Origin: Pseudomonas hormoni
GTDB lineage: Bacteria; Pseudomonadota; Gammaproteobacteria; Pseudomonadales; Pseudomonadaceae
Length of the DNA: 64,000 nucleotides
Reading direction: 5' to 3'
NCBI RefSeq assembly: GCF_018502625.1
Contig: NZ_CP075566.1
Span: forward strand, 5,273,001 to 5,337,000
Below, one piece after another: positions 1 to 9,457 of the stretch (positions within the stretch are counted from its first letter, which is position 1; each line of letters begins with the position of its first letter). Position numbers and translations under genes: made by a program. Under the pieces are notes generated by a model. That model saw nothing but the letters and a program-made list of their open reading frames with translations. It was not told where the DNA came from and did not search any database.

Positions 1-50
1 TCGGCGTGACTGTTGAAGGTCCGTTCAAGCCGCACGCTTACCGCTACTGA
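1..50 (+). CDS. ahcY: Adenosylhomocysteinase, 3' end only
   Basis: Only the last 15 codons are present. They read through GPFKPHAYRY and stop at TGA, which matches the conserved C-terminus of S-adenosylhomocysteine hydrolase, where the final Lys-x-x-x-Tyr helps bind NAD+. The enzyme splits S-adenosylhomocysteine into adenosine and homocysteine. The next gene is metF, which supplies the methyl donor for remethylating homocysteine, so the pair forms part of the SAM cycle as in other pseudomonads. The identification rests on this short tail plus context. Confidence 0.85.
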   Translation, partial: GVTVEGPFKPHAYRY

Positions 51-65
51 TTCGACCTGCTGCCT

Positions 66-209
66 GCTCTCCCTTGTGGGAGCGGGTTTGTGTGGCGAGG
101 GAGCTTGCTCCCGCTCGACTGCGAAGCAGTCGCAAAGCTTTGGGGACGCTGCGCGACCCAGCGGGAGCAAGCTCCCTCGCCACACAAGCCCGCTCCCACA
201 TTGGGACGT
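66..209. repeat. Composite REP element (paired palindrome) between ahcY and metF
   Basis: An outer pair of arms (GTGGGAGCGGG... and its complement near 190-205) encloses an inner pair built on GGCGAGGGAGCTTGCTCCCGC. The two ends fold on each other as a long imperfect hairpin. This is the family B repeat seen repeatedly in this window. It lies in the transcribed gap between two genes of one pathway and may limit read-through or protect mRNA ends; that role is inference. Confidence 0.85.
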
Positions 210-246
210 GCAAGCCTCCGGCTTACGTGTTTCCAAGGATATGACC

Positions 247-1092
247 ATGTCCCAAGACCGTCGCTACAGTTTCGAGTTCTTCCCTACGAAGACCGACGCT
301 GGGCATGAAAAGCTGCTCGCCACTGCTCGTCAGCTGGCCACGTACAACCCCGACTTCTTCTCCTGCACCTATGGCGCTGGCGGTTCGACCCGTGATCGAA
401 CCCTCAACACCGTGTTGCAGCTCGAAAGCGAAGTCAAAGTCCCTGCCGCACCGCATCTGTCCTGCGTGGGCGACAGCAAGGACGACTTGCGCGGCCTGCT
501 GGCGCAATACAAGGCAGCCGGCATCAAGCGTATTGTTGCCCTGCGCGGCGACCTGCCTTCGGGCATGGGCATGGCCAGCGGTGAAATGCGCCACGCTAAC
601 GACCTGGTTGAATTCATTCGTGAAGAGACCGGCGATCATTTCCACATCGAAGTCGCCGCTTACCCGGAAATGCATCCGCAAGCGCGCAATTTCGAAGACG
701 ATCTGAACAACTTCGTGCGCAAGGCCAACGCTGGCGCCGACAGCGCGATCACCCAGTACTTCTTCAACGCCGACAGCTACTTCTACTTCGTCGAGCGCGT
801 ACGGGCGATGGGCGTGAACATCCCGATCGTGCCGGGGATCATGCCGATCACCAACTACAGCAAGCTCGCGCGCTTCTCCGATGCCTGCGGTGCGGAAATC
901 CCGCGCTGGATCCGCAAGCAACTGGAAGCCTACGGCGACGACACCCAGAGCATTCAAGGCTTTGGTGAGCAAGTCATCACCGAGATGTGTGAACGCCTGC
1001 TGCAAGGTGGCGCTCCGGGGCTGCACTTCTACACACTGAACCAGGCTGAAGCGAGTCTGGCGGTGTGGAACAACCTGAAGCTGCCGCGCTAA
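247..1092 (+). CDS. metF: 5,10-methylenetetrahydrofolate reductase
   Basis: 281 residues, the usual size for bacterial MetF. This FAD-dependent TIM-barrel enzyme reduces 5,10-methylene-THF to 5-methyl-THF, the methyl donor for methionine synthase. The N-terminus RRYSFEFFPTKT carries the active-site Glu of the family (FEFFPPK in E. coli). The segments SCTYGAGGSTRDRT and ALRGD are also typical of MetF. The ATG at 247 is preferred over the in-frame ATG at 241 because the AAGGAT ribosome site at 234-239 is too close to 241. The reading frame is open far upstream, but that part covers a REP element and is not conserved protein. It follows ahcY by about 200 bp. Confidence 0.96.
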   Translation: MSQDRRYSFEFFPTKTDAGHEKLLATARQLATYNPDFFSCTYGAGGSTRDRTLNTVLQLESEVKVPAAPHLSCVGDSKDDLRGLLAQYKAAGIKRIVALRGDLPSGMGMASGEMRHANDLVEFIREETGDHFHIEVAAYPEMHPQARNFEDDLNNFVRKANAGADSAITQYFFNADSYFYFVERVRAMGVNIPIVPGIMPITNYSKLARFSDACGAEIPRWIRKQLEAYGDDTQSIQGFGEQVITEMCERLLQGGAPGLHFYTLNQAEASLAVWNNLKLPR

Positions 1093-1116
1093 ACATCGTT
1101 ACACGCAAGATCAAAA

Positions 1117-1193
1117 GATCGCAGTCTTCGGCAGCGCCTGCATTCGGGATTGTTTAATCCCTGTAGGCGCTGCGGAAGTCTGCGATTTTTTGC
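1117..1193 (+). terminator. Long hairpin with T-run after metF
   Basis: The arm beginning ATCGCAGTCTTCGGCAGCGC (1118 on) pairs imperfectly with the arm at 1162-1186, which ends in TGCGATTTTTT. The loop is AT-rich. The T-run after the second arm gives the form of an intrinsic terminator. The arm sequence also resembles a Pseudomonas intergenic repeat, so it may be a repeat recruited as a terminator. Confidence 0.7.
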
Positions 1194-1288
1194 TTTTCAC
1201 GCGCTTTTATTGTGATGCAACACACGGAGATAGAGCATCTGCAGGCGGTTTCTGGCTCTTTCCCGTTTCTCGTCGTAATCTCAAGCCC

Positions 1289-2104
1289 ATGCCATTGATC
1301 CCGCAGTTAATCGCCGTGCTGGTTTTCACTTGCCTGAGCTTCGCCGCTCGGGGCGAGAAATTGCGCATTGTCACCGAACCATGGGCGCCTTACGTCTATG
1401 AGGAAAACGGCAAATCACTGGGCCTGGACTACGAAACCACGGCCATCGTCTTCAAGCGCCTGGGGATCGAAGTCGAGTGGCAGTTCCTGCCATGGAAACG
1501 CTGCCTGTCGATGCTCGAAACCGGCCAGGCCGATGGCGCGCTGGACATTTTTCACAGCGAAGAGCGCGACGCCACCCTGCTCTACCCCAGCGAACCGCTC
1601 TCGGAAGTCCAGTTCGTGATGTTTTACGCCAACGAGCGACCTCATCCGTTTCGCACCCTCGAGGACCTGAAAGGCCTGACCATCGGCACGTCGCCGGGCT
1701 ATCTGTACAGCCCGGACTTTCGCGAATCGACCCTGTTCACTCGCGAACCGGCGCCCACCCATGAAGCCAACTTCGGCAAACTGGTGCGCGGGCGGATCGA
1801 TCTGCTGATCACCGATCGCCGGGTCGGCCAGCATTTGCTCGACGAATTGAACATCCGCGACCAGATCAGCGAAAACCCGACCATCATCAGCCAACAAAGC
1901 CAATTCCTGGCGGTGCGCCGCAATGCGGGCATGGACTTGCTGGTGCAACGCTTCGGCGCCGAACTCAAGCGGTTCAAGCGCGAGCCCGCCTACGCCGAAC
2001 TGAGTGCCCGTTATGGCGCCGATCCGGCAGTCAGCACGAAAGCCGCCAGGGCCACCGCCGCCCGCGGAAAAACCGTTGAGCAGCAGGAAAGCGGCGCGCA
2101 GTGA
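1289..2104 (+). CDS. Periplasmic solute-binding protein (bacterial extracellular solute-binding family 3)
   Basis: 271 residues. The N-terminus ([22 protein letters not shown]) is a signal peptide, so the mature protein is probably periplasmic. It continues with [20 protein letters not shown] and the GLDYE segment typical of family 3 amino-acid-binding proteins (PF00497 type). No permease or ATPase gene is adjacent, so it is an orphan binding protein; relatives in Pseudomonas are often annotated as transporter substrate-binding proteins of unknown ligand. The Ala/Arg/Lys-rich C-terminal 25 residues are probably disordered. The frame is open further upstream, but the ATG at 1289 immediately precedes the signal peptide. 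Ligand unknown. Confidence 0.82.
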   Translation: MPLIPQLIAVLVFTCLSFAARGEKLRIVTEPWAPYVYEENGKSLGLDYETTAIVFKRLGIEVEWQFLPWKRCLSMLETGQADGALDIFHSEERDATLLYPSEPLSEVQFVMFYANERPHPFRTLEDLKGLTIGTSPGYLYSPDFRESTLFTREPAPTHEANFGKLVRGRIDLLITDRRVGQHLLDELNIRDQISENPTIISQQSQFLAVRRNAGMDLLVQRFGAELKRFKREPAYAELSARYGADPAVSTKAARATAARGKTVEQQESGAQ

Positions 2105-2327
2105 TTGCTCTGTTATACTCCGGCCTTCCCGCCAGGCTCACGCCCGGACGCTCGGACTTGTTCAAGGCATCTCGACCCCGCTACAGCGCAGCTTTTCAGC
2201 CCGCGCGAGCGCTCCAGACGAGCTTTCAAGGCCCAGCAGGACCGGACGGGATTGCGTTCCTCTTAAACGCCATTCGCGCCAGGCAAGACTCCCATTGGGC
2301 CAAGCCCTAACTAAAACAGGATTACTC
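2105..2327 (+). promoter_or_regulatory. Probable promoter and long leader of the RNA helicase gene
   Basis: A good -10 hexamer TATACT lies at 2114-2119, just after the preceding stop codon, but I see no convincing -35 at the normal spacing. If used, it would give a leader of about 200 nt before the helicase start. The leader is GC-rich and contains no other gene. Long leaders on RNA helicase mRNAs are often sites of autoregulation; that is inference here. Confidence 0.4.
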
Positions 2328-4202
2328 ATGTCCTTTGCTTCCCTCGGTCTCTCCGAGGCTTTAGTCCGCGCCATCGAGGCAGCGGGCTATACCGAGCCTA
2401 CTCCGGTGCAACAGCGGGCCATTCCCGCCGTGTTGCAAGGTCGCGACCTGATGGTTGCGGCTCAGACAGGTACTGGTAAAACCGGCGGCTTCGCCCTTCC
2501 GATTCTGGAGCGGTTGTTTCCGGGCGGTCACCCGGACAAATCCCAGCGTCACGGCCCGCGCCAGCCACGCGTGCTGGTCCTGACCCCAACCCGCGAACTC
2601 GCGGCTCAAGTTCACGAGAGCTTCAAGGTCTATGCCCGTGACCTGAAGTTCGTCAGCGCCTGCATCTTCGGCGGCGTCGGCATGAACCCGCAGGTTCAGG
2701 CCATGTCCCGTGGTGTTGACGTGTTGGTGGCCTGCCCCGGCCGCCTGCTCGACCTCGCCGGTCAAGGCAGCGTCGACTTGTCCCACGTGGAAATCCTCGT
2801 GCTGGACGAAGCCGACCGCATGCTCGACATGGGCTTTGTCCATGACGTGAAGAAGGTCCTGGCCCGCCTCCCGGCCAAGCGTCAGAACCTGCTGTTCTCG
2901 GCGACGTTCTCCAAGGACATCACCGACCTCGCCGGCAAGCTGCTGCACAACCCGGAACGCATCGAAGTCACGCCGCCGAACACCACGGTCGAGCGCATCG
3001 AACAGCGTGTGTTTCGTCTGGCCGCCAGCCACAAGCGTTCGCTGTTGGCGCACCTGATCACCGCGGGCGCCTGGGAACAGGTGCTGGTGTTCACCCGCAC
3101 CAAGCACGGCGCCAACCGTCTGGCCGAATACCTGGACAAACACGGCCTGAGCGCAGTGGCGATCCACGGCAACAAGAGCCAGAACGCGCGCACCAAAGCC
3201 CTGGCCGACTTCAAGGCTGGCGAAGTGCGCATCCTGGTTGCCACCGACATCGCCGCTCGCGGCCTCGACATCGATCAGTTGCCACACGTGGTCAACTTCG
3301 AGCTGCCGAACGTCGACGAAGATTACGTTCACCGCATCGGCCGTACCGGCCGTGCCGGTCGTTCGGGCGAGGCGATCTCGCTGGTGGCTCCGGACGAAGA
3401 AAAGCTGCTGAAAAGCATCGAACGCATGACCAAGCAGAAAATCGCCGACGGCGACCTGATGGGCTTCGATTCCAGCGCTGTGGAAGCCGAGAAACCGGAA
3501 GTCCGCGAGCGTCCGGATGTGCGTAACCCGCGCAACCCACGTGGCCCGCGCGGCGACGGTCCGAACGGCAGCGGCGGTGGCGGCGGTCGTAAAGACAAGG
3601 GCAAGGACAAGGGCGGCAAGGAAAAACCTGCAGCCAGCGGTCGTGGCGAGCGTCCGGCCCGTGAGCAGAAACCACGCGAAGGCACTCCGGCTCGCGAGCA
3701 ACAGCGTCCGGCGCCACGCGCTGCCGCTGATCGCGCTCCGGACGAGTTCCTGGACGACGATGTCGATAACTTCGGTAACCGCGTCGACTACGTGCCTCAA
3801 GCCAAGCCGGCTCAGGGCCGTGGTCGCCGTCCGGGTGCTCCGGCACAAGGTTCGGCCGCTGGCGCTGGTGCTCCGCGCACTGGCGGCAAGCCTCAGGGTC
3901 GCCAAAGCGGTCCTCGCAGCAGCGACGGCGCCACCACTGGCACGCCGCCGGCCAAGCGCAGCGGTCCACGTAACGGCGCTCCACGTGACGGTCAGGCCCG
4001 TCGCGAAGAAGGCCGCAATCGTCGCCCGGCGCGTGATGACCAGCCGCGTTCGGAACCGGCCGTGCAAAACCCGCGTGGTCCGGCACCGAAGATCATTCAC
4101 AAGGAGTCGAAAACCGATCGTTTCCCGACTCCTGAGCAGCTTGATCAACTGCCAGGCCGTCCGCGTGGTGAAAAACCAGCGTTGCTGACTCGCAACCGCT
4201 GA
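2328..4202 (+). CDS. rhlE: DEAD-box ATP-dependent RNA helicase, RhlE2-like
   Basis: 624 residues. Conserved motifs occur in order: Q motif with Gln28, Walker A AQTGTGKT (46-52), PTRELA, DEAD at 160-163, SAT at 191-193, and HRIGRTGR starting at His335. This gives a full helicase core of about 380 residues. After that comes a tail of about 240 residues, rich in Arg, Gly, Pro and Lys and likely disordered. In P. aeruginosa the gene at this chromosomal position is RhlE2, whose C-terminal extension binds RNA and RNase E; the synteny suggests the same role in RNA decay. The ATG at 2328 begins the conserved [11 protein letters not shown] terminator follows. Confidence 0.93.
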   Translation: MSFASLGLSEALVRAIEAAGYTEPTPVQQRAIPAVLQGRDLMVAAQTGTGKTGGFALPILERLFPGGHPDKSQRHGPRQPRVLVLTPTRELAAQVHESFKVYARDLKFVSACIFGGVGMNPQVQAMSRGVDVLVACPGRLLDLAGQGSVDLSHVEILVLDEADRMLDMGFVHDVKKVLARLPAKRQNLLFSATFSKDITDLAGKLLHNPERIEVTPPNTTVERIEQRVFRLAASHKRSLLAHLITAGAWEQVLVFTRTKHGANRLAEYLDKHGLSAVAIHGNKSQNARTKALADFKAGEVRILVATDIAARGLDIDQLPHVVNFELPNVDEDYVHRIGRTGRAGRSGEAISLVAPDEEKLLKSIERMTKQKIADGDLMGFDSSAVEAEKPEVRERPDVRNPRNPRGPRGDGPNGSGGGGGRKDKGKDKGGKEKPAASGRGERPAREQKPREGTPAREQQRPAPRAAADRAPDEFLDDDVDNFGNRVDYVPQAKPAQGRGRRPGAPAQGSAAGAGAPRTGGKPQGRQSGPRSSDGATTGTPPAKRSGPRNGAPRDGQARREEGRNRRPARDDQPRSEPAVQNPRGPAPKIIHKESKTDRFPTPEQLDQLPGRPRGEKPALLTRNR

Positions 4203-4216
4203 GTTTTCCCCAGCCA

Positions 4217-4257
4217 TAAAAAATGCCCCTGATCTCACGATCCGGGGCATTTTTTTA
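4217..4257 (+). terminator. Intrinsic terminator of rhlE
   Basis: ATGCCCCTGATC pairs with GATCCGGGGCAT around a TCAC loop (one bulge), followed by seven T residues. A-rich sequence on the other side may let it work in both directions. Confidence 0.9.
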
Positions 4258-4269
4258 TGCATCATCAAC

Positions 4270-4370
4270 CCCCCTGTGGGAGCGAGCCTGCTCGCGATGG
4301 CGGTAGATCAGCCAATAGAGATGTTGAATGTTAAGACGCTATCGCGAGCAGGCTCGCTCCCACAGGGGAT
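4270..4370. repeat. REP pair, family A
   Basis: Two inverted copies of GTGGGAGCGAGCCTGCTCGC, at 4277-4302 and about 4340-4366, are separated by a short AT-rich spacer. This is the classical paired REP (REPIN/BIME) structure mobilised by RAYT transposases in fluorescent pseudomonads. It sits between two convergent genes. Confidence 0.92.
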
Positions 4371-4401
4371 TTGCATAGATCCTCCAGGTTTTGCCAGGCA
4401 A

Positions 4402-4440
4402 TAAAAAACGCCCCCGATCGCGAGATCGGGGGCGTTTTTG
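4402..4440. terminator. Bidirectional terminator between rhlE and yceI
   Basis: ACGCCCCCGATC pairs perfectly with GATCGGGGGCGT around a GCGA loop. It is flanked by AAAAA on the left and TTTTT on the right, so it can end transcription from both strands. Its main client is probably the minus-strand yceI gene, whose stop lies 16 bp away. Confidence 0.92.
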
Positions 4441-4455
4441 TTCAAGCGGCGAAAG

Positions 4456-5052
4456 TTACTTCGCTTTCACACCTTCAAACGTCACGTACAGTTCGACCGC
4501 GTCGGACGATGGGCCCAGGTCTTTCTGCTTGCCGAAGTCGGAACGCTTGATGCTGGTAGTGCCTTCGAAGCCGGCACGGTAGCCGCCCCATGGATCCTTG
4601 CCTTCACCCAGGAAGGTGGCCTTGACCACGACTGGCTTGGTGACGCCTGCGATGGTCAGATCACCCGCCACGTCGGCAGTGTCTTTGCCCGCGGCATTTT
4701 TGCCGGTGGATTTGACGCTGGTGGAAACAAATGTGGCTTTAGCGAACTTGCTCGCGTTCAGGAAATCACCGCTGGCGATGTGCTTGTCGCGCTCGGCGTT
4801 GTTGGTGAACACGCTGGCGGTGTTCACATTGAACTCGATCTTGCTGGCTTCAGGCTTGGCAGCGTCGAAGCTGAACTTGCCGTCGATGTCCTTGAAGGTA
4901 CCGGTGATGTAGCTGTAGCCCAGGTGGCTGATCTTGAAGTCAACGAAGGCGTGCTGGCCTTCCTTGTCGACGACGTAGTCAGCAGCCATTACGTGACCGG
5001 CGGACAGCAGAGCGGAACCGATTGCCAGAGCGGCGAGGGTCTTTTTCAACAT
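4456..5052 (-). CDS. YceI family periplasmic lipocalin-like protein (PasP-like)
   Basis: 198 residues. The N-terminus ([23 protein letters not shown]) is a signal peptide cleaved after AMA-like residues. The mature part opens with [21 protein letters not shown], the standard start of YceI domains, which form a beta-barrel that binds isoprenoid-like ligands. The P. aeruginosa protein at this position, PasP, is also a secreted YceI protein. The ATG at 5052 begins the signal peptide; the longer open frame upstream overlaps the preceding gene. It lies 31 bp downstream of the cytochrome b561 gene, the usual partner of yceI, and probably shares its mRNA. Confidence 0.93.
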   Translation of the reverse strand: MLKKTLAALAIGSALLSAGHVMAADYVVDKEGQHAFVDFKISHLGYSYITGTFKDIDGKFSFDAAKPEASKIEFNVNTASVFTNNAERDKHIASGDFLNASKFAKATFVSTSVKSTGKNAAGKDTADVAGDLTIAGVTKPVVVKATFLGEGKDPWGGYRAGFEGTTSIKRSDFGKQKDLGPSSDAVELYVTFEGVKAK

Positions 5053-5083
5053 GCTTTCTATTCCTTTGAGTCGAGGTTGAACT

Positions 5084-5635
5084 TCAGGCTTTGCGGCCCA
5101 GCATTCGAGTGAGGGTCGCATCACGATCGATAAAGTGGTGCTTCAATGCTGCCAACGCATGGAGACCGGAAAAAATTACCAGTACCCACGCCAGATACAG
5201 ATGAATCACACCGGCGGTGTCTGCCTGGTCCGGTAGTCCGGACACCAGCGCAGGAACTTCAAACAGGCCAAACACCGGAATCCCGACACCGTCTGCGGTG
5301 GAAATCAGGTAACCGGCAATCATCACAGCAAACAGGCCGAGGTACAGGAACGAATGGCCGAACTTCGCGCCGATGCGCGTCAGGCGGCTATAGCTTTCCA
5401 GTGTGGGCGGCGGCGGGCTGATGAAACGCCAGATCACCCGAAGAAACATCACCGCCAACAACACCAGGCCAATACTCTTGTGCAGGTCCGGCGCGTCTTT
5501 GCGCCAGACGCTGTAGTAGTCGAGTCCGACCATCCACAACCCCAACGCGAACAGACCGAAGACCGCCAGCGCCACGCCCCAATGCATGAAGATGCTGACC
5601 CAACCGTAGCGGGAAGAAGAGTTACGTAGCTGCAT
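5084..5635 (-). CDS. Cytochrome b561 family protein
   Basis: 183 residues with four hydrophobic segments. Conserved histidines for heme b occur in the first helix ([10 protein letters not shown]), in [11 protein letters not shown] and near the C-terminus ([12 protein letters not shown]). Members of this family carry electrons across the inner membrane between quinol and periplasmic acceptors. ATG at 5635 is preferred over the TTG two codons upstream because AGGA lies 7 nt before it. It is first in a two-gene unit with yceI, an arrangement also found in E. coli (yceJ-yceI). Confidence 0.92.
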   Translation of the reverse strand: MQLRNSSSRYGWVSIFMHWGVALAVFGLFALGLWMVGLDYYSVWRKDAPDLHKSIGLVLLAVMFLRVIWRFISPPPPTLESYSRLTRIGAKFGHSFLYLGLFAVMIAGYLISTADGVGIPVFGLFEVPALVSGLPDQADTAGVIHLYLAWVLVIFSGLHALAALKHHFIDRDATLTRMLGRKA

Positions 5636-5844
5636 GCCCAAATCCTGTGAGAACTGCGACCAAGACTATCGAGTTATCTATCGATTTAAAGCGGAAAATT
5701 TCGCTTTGAAATATCGAGAAATACGATCAAGAGTCTGAAATGGGTGAGTTAAGGAAAGATTAAAGACCAATGTGTGAAAAAAGATGACGTCCAAATGAAG
5801 AACACCTCCGCCATGAGGTTTATTCAGTTCTTTTCTTCAGGCAT

Positions 5845-5873
5845 AAAAAAACGCGGCATTTCTGCCGCGTTTC
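5845..5873 (-). terminator. Terminator of the FAD oxidase gene
   Basis: Read on the minus strand, ACGCGGCAG and its complement form a stem around a short AAAT loop, followed by a run of seven T. It lies 15 bp past the stop of the upstream oxidase gene. Confidence 0.88.
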
Positions 5874-5887
5874 CTTAATCCAAAAGC

Positions 5888-7651
5888 TTACTGCGCTTTG
5901 GTATCGGCCACAGCGGGCTTGGCCGCAGGCTTCTTCGCCGTTTCAGCTTTTTTCGCCGGGGTTTTAGCCGGCGCTTTTTTGGCTTCGGTTTTGGCAGCAG
6001 GCTTTTTCGCCGGCGCTTTGGCCGGAGCCTTCTTGGCTGGCTCGGCTTTCACCGGTGCTGCAGGCTTCGGTGCTTCCACTGGCGCAGGTGCCGGGGTGGC
6101 CACTGGAGCTGGCGCCGGTGCTGGCGGTGTGACCGGCTCTGGTGCCTTGACCGGCTCCGGCTTCTTGTCCTCATCGGAGGATCCACCAAACAGATTGCTG
6201 AAGAAGTTGCCCTTCTTCGCCGCCACTGCTCCGGCCGCAACAGCAGTCGCTGCCGGAACAACTTTCGCCGGCTCAAACGACTTGCCCGCCGCCAGGTCTT
6301 CAACCTGACTGGCTGCGCGCTGACCGGTGCGCAATGCGCCTTCCAGCGTGCCTGGGTACAACGTGTCGGTGTGTTCGCCAGCGAACGCTACGCGTTGCAG
6401 CGGACGTTCCCACAGGCGCCAGTACTTGCTGATCTGGCCCGGGCCAAAGGCCAGGTAAGCGCCGCCCATCGACGGATCGGTACTGTAGCGACGGATTTCA
6501 TAGCCAGTGAACGAACCGCGTGCCTGTGGATAAAACGCATGCAAACGAATCAGCACCTGATCGGCCATCTGCTTGTCGCCGAAGGCCTGCATCACCCGTG
6601 CATTGTCGCCGGACAGGTTGATCACCACGTTGGCACCGCCCTTCAGGGCTGGCTCGACCCACAACATGCCCAGTCCGGTGTTGCTGTAGATCTCGCCGGA
6701 CATGCGCGCCTTGCTTTCCCATACTGGCGTCTTGAACTTCAGCATGATCTGGTCGCGCCAACCGTAGTTGGTGCCTTTGATGGCGCCCATGTGCTGAGCA
6801 TCCAGCGCCGGGGTCATCTGGATCTTGCTCAGGGCACGCAATGGCACGGCGACCACGACGTAGTCAGCCTGATAGCCAACGCTGCCGACTTTGACGGTCA
6901 CGCCATCCTTGTCCTGGGTAATGGACGAGACCGGGGAGCTTGTCTTGATGGTTTTCAGTTGTTTGACGAAAGCTTGTGCCAACACCGGGCTGCCGCCGAG
7001 CAGGCGCGAAGCACGCAGGTCACGGTCGGACACACCGCGATAAACCCGGCTCTGTTGTGCGTAATACAGCAGCGACAGGCGCGAAGGTTCGTCATAACGG
7101 GTACGAATTTGCTGATTGATCAACTGCCGAGCCGTGGCTGGCAGCGTCAAACGGTCGAGCCAGTTGGAGACGTTGATCTGATCCAGGGCATGCAGCGTGC
7201 TGTTCGCCGCCGGGTTCTGCGGGTCTTCGATCGAGCGCGCCAGATCGTCCAGGGTCTTTTCGTAGCGCTTGAGCGCATCGCTGGTGGCCGGTTCCTTGGT
7301 GGCCAGATCAGCGGCGGTGTAATACACGCCGTCGATCAGGTAGCTCGGCGTGCGCACGAATTCCGGCGCCGGCGTGGTGCTCAGCTTGAAGGTCGAGACG
7401 TACTTGTTCAGCACCGGCTGGGTCTTGTCGTTGCCGATCCATTCGCTGGTGGCCATGCCGGAGCGGCCGCCGAGGCTCGGCTTGGCTTCCAGCAGGGTGA
7501 CCTGCCAGCCCTTGTTCTGCAGTTCGTACGCCGCCGTCAGGCCCGCAAGCCCGCCGCCGATCACGATCGCCGTTTTATCCTTGGCCAGCGCAGACACGCT
7601 GAACAGCCCCAACATCACCAGCGCACAGGCGCGCAGCCAACCAGCAGACAT
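5888..7651 (-). CDS. Exported FAD-dependent amine oxidase-like protein with Lys/Ala/Pro-rich tail
   Basis: 587 residues. A signal peptide (residues 1-23, ending SVSALA) is followed by the dinucleotide-binding motif IVIGGGLAGLTAAYEL. The body has flavin monoamine-oxidase features, including LLEAKPSLGGRSG and the C-terminal FAD contact FAGEHTDTLYPGTLEGALRTG. From about residue 485 the sequence changes to a tail of Pro, Ala and Lys (repeats such as PAKKAPAKAPAKK), resembling AlgP or histone H1-like tails. The substrate is unknown. A GGAG site precedes the ATG. In P. aeruginosa a related gene also lies beside bioA. The tail is an unusual addition for an exported enzyme. Confidence 0.85.
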   Translation of the reverse strand: MSAGWLRACALVMLGLFSVSALAKDKTAIVIGGGLAGLTAAYELQNKGWQVTLLEAKPSLGGRSGMATSEWIGNDKTQPVLNKYVSTFKLSTTPAPEFVRTPSYLIDGVYYTAADLATKEPATSDALKRYEKTLDDLARSIEDPQNPAANSTLHALDQINVSNWLDRLTLPATARQLINQQIRTRYDEPSRLSLLYYAQQSRVYRGVSDRDLRASRLLGGSPVLAQAFVKQLKTIKTSSPVSSITQDKDGVTVKVGSVGYQADYVVVAVPLRALSKIQMTPALDAQHMGAIKGTNYGWRDQIMLKFKTPVWESKARMSGEIYSNTGLGMLWVEPALKGGANVVINLSGDNARVMQAFGDKQMADQVLIRLHAFYPQARGSFTGYEIRRYSTDPSMGGAYLAFGPGQISKYWRLWERPLQRVAFAGEHTDTLYPGTLEGALRTGQRAASQVEDLAAGKSFEPAKVVPAATAVAAGAVAAKKGNFFSNLFGGSSDEDKKPEPVKAPEPVTPPAPAPAPVATPAPAPVEAPKPAAPVKAEPAKKAPAKAPAKKPAAKTEAKKAPAKTPAKKAETAKKPAAKPAVADTKAQ

Positions 7652-7873
7652 TCAGCGAACTCCGGAAATACACGTAGGAAAAACGGTTTTGCGAGTCAGA
7701 CGACTCAAAGAACCGCGAAGAATACGTTAGCCATCATTGGGCCGCCAGCGACGTCTATCGCCCTATACAAAGTAGCTCAATCGACACAATGGGTTGTTCC
7801 CGCGCGACGCATTGCATAGGCTTGCGCGATTGTAGGTCCGCGCCTGTCACGGACCGCCTCGAGGAGACTGAAC

Positions 7874-9280
7874 ATGGGCCTGAATAATCAGTGGATGCAA
7901 CGCGATCTCGCGGTGTTGTGGCATCCCTGCACCCAGATGAAAGACCACGAACAGTTGCCGCTGATCCCGATCAAGCGCGGTGAAGGCGTGTGGCTGGAAG
8001 ACTTCGAAGGCAAACGCTACCTCGACGCGGTCAGCTCCTGGTGGGTCAACGTGTTTGGCCACGCCAACCCGCGCATCAACCAGCGCATCAAGGATCAGGT
8101 CGATCAGCTGGAGCACGTGATCCTCGCCGGTTTCAGCCATCAGCCAGTGATCGAGTTATCCGAGCGCCTGGTGAAGATGACGCCGGAAGGCCTGACCCGA
8201 TGCTTCTACGCCGATAACGGTTCGTCCTGCATCGAAGTCGCGCTGAAAATGAGCTTTCACTACTGGCTCAACCGCGGCCAGCCGAACAAGAAGCGCTTCG
8301 TCACCCTGACCAACAGCTACCACGGCGAGACCATGGCGGCGATGTCGGTGGGCGACGTGCCGCTGTTCACCGAGACCTACAAGGCGCTGTTGCTGGACAC
8401 CATCAAGGTGCCGAGCCCCGATTGCTACCTGCGCCCGGAAGGCATGAGTTGGGAAGAGCATTCACGCAACATGTTTGCCGCGATGGAGCAGACGCTGGCG
8501 GAGAACCACGACACCGTCGCGGCGGTGATCGTCGAGCCGCTGATCCAGGGCGCCGGCGGCATGCGCATGTATCACCCGGTATATTTGAAGCTGCTGCGCG
8601 AAGCCTGTGACCGTTACGGCGTGCACCTGATCCACGACGAAATCGCCGTCGGCTTCGGCCGCACCGGGACCATGTTTGCCTGTGAACAGGCCGGCATCCG
8701 CCCGGACTTTCTCTGTCTGTCCAAGGCCCTGACCGGCGGTTACCTGCCGCTGGCGGCCTGCGTGACCACCGAAGATGTCTACAGCGCGTTCTACGACGAC
8801 TACCCGACCCTGCGCGCGTTCCTGCATTCCCACAGCTACACCGGCAATCCGCTGGCGTGCGCGGCGGCATTGGCGACGCTGGATATCTTCGAAGAAGACA
8901 ACGTCATCGAAAACAACAAGGCGCTGGCACAGCGCATGGCCTCGTCTACCGCACATTTGGCCGATCACCCGAACGTCTCGGAAGTGCGGCAGACCGGCAT
9001 GGTGCTGGCCATCGAGATGGTCAAGGACAAGGCGACCAAGGAAGCTTATCCGTGGCAGGAACGTCGTGGCTTGAAGGTGTTCCAGCATGCGTTGGAGCGA
9101 GGTGCTTTACTCCGACCGTTGGGCAGCGTTGTGTATTTCCTGCCGCCGTACGTGATCACGCCGGAGCAGATCGATTTTCTGGCGGAAGTGGCCAGTGAAG
9201 GGATCGACATCGCGACCCGCAATAGCGTGAGCGTGTCGGTGCCGAAGGATTTCCATCCCGGCTTCCGTGATCCGGGCTAA
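7874..9280 (+). CDS. bioA: Adenosylmethionine-8-amino-7-oxononanoate aminotransferase
   Basis: 468 residues, a class III PLP-dependent aminotransferase. It makes 7,8-diaminononanoate from KAPA, with S-adenosylmethionine as amino donor, in biotin synthesis. WHPCTQM near the N-terminus and the W-W-V-N segment (AVSSWWVNVFGHANPRIN) are typical of BioA. HDEIAVGFGRTG carries the Asp that holds PLP, and the Schiff-base Lys is in CLSKALTGG. It stands alone here, away from the bioBFHCD genes, as in other pseudomonads. The start has GGAG 9 nt upstream. Transcribed towards rsmE, with a REP pair in between. Confidence 0.94.
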   Translation: MGLNNQWMQRDLAVLWHPCTQMKDHEQLPLIPIKRGEGVWLEDFEGKRYLDAVSSWWVNVFGHANPRINQRIKDQVDQLEHVILAGFSHQPVIELSERLVKMTPEGLTRCFYADNGSSCIEVALKMSFHYWLNRGQPNKKRFVTLTNSYHGETMAAMSVGDVPLFTETYKALLLDTIKVPSPDCYLRPEGMSWEEHSRNMFAAMEQTLAENHDTVAAVIVEPLIQGAGGMRMYHPVYLKLLREACDRYGVHLIHDEIAVGFGRTGTMFACEQAGIRPDFLCLSKALTGGYLPLAACVTTEDVYSAFYDDYPTLRAFLHSHSYTGNPLACAAALATLDIFEEDNVIENNKALAQRMASSTAHLADHPNVSEVRQTGMVLAIEMVKDKATKEAYPWQERRGLKVFQHALERGALLRPLGSVVYFLPPYVITPEQIDFLAEVASEGIDIATRNSVSVSVPKDFHPGFRDPG

Positions 9281-9297
9281 AAGTCACCGAGAAACCC

Positions 9298-9404
9298 TGT
9301 GGCGAGGGAGCTTGCTCCCGCTGGGTCGCGAAGCGGCCCCGCTTATCCCTGGAAAGAAGGGGACTGCTGCGCAGTCCAGCGGGAGCAAGCTCCCTCGCCA
9401 CAAA
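9298..9404. repeat. REP pair, family B, between bioA and rsmE
   Basis: Inverted arms GTGGCGAGGGAGCTTGCTCC (9300 on) and the complement ending near 9402 enclose a second, inner imperfect palindrome. This is the same family as at 66, 11961, 19480, 32023 and 39383. Confidence 0.9.
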
Positions 9405-9457
9405 AGCCAGCCACATTTGCGACTTGATCCAACTTACTGATTCAGTAGAGACCCAGC

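Noticed and set aside
13..246. N-terminal extension of metF
   Set aside because: It would translate a REP element; the conserved protein and ribosome site begin at 247.
2361..4268. 635-codon open frame on the minus strand
   Set aside because: It is fully antisense to the RNA helicase; such long shadows are common in high-GC genes and the sequence has no family features.
6371..7819. 482-codon open frame on the plus strand
   Set aside because: Antisense to the FAD oxidase with its GxGxxG and FAD motifs; low-complexity His/Arg/Gln-rich product.
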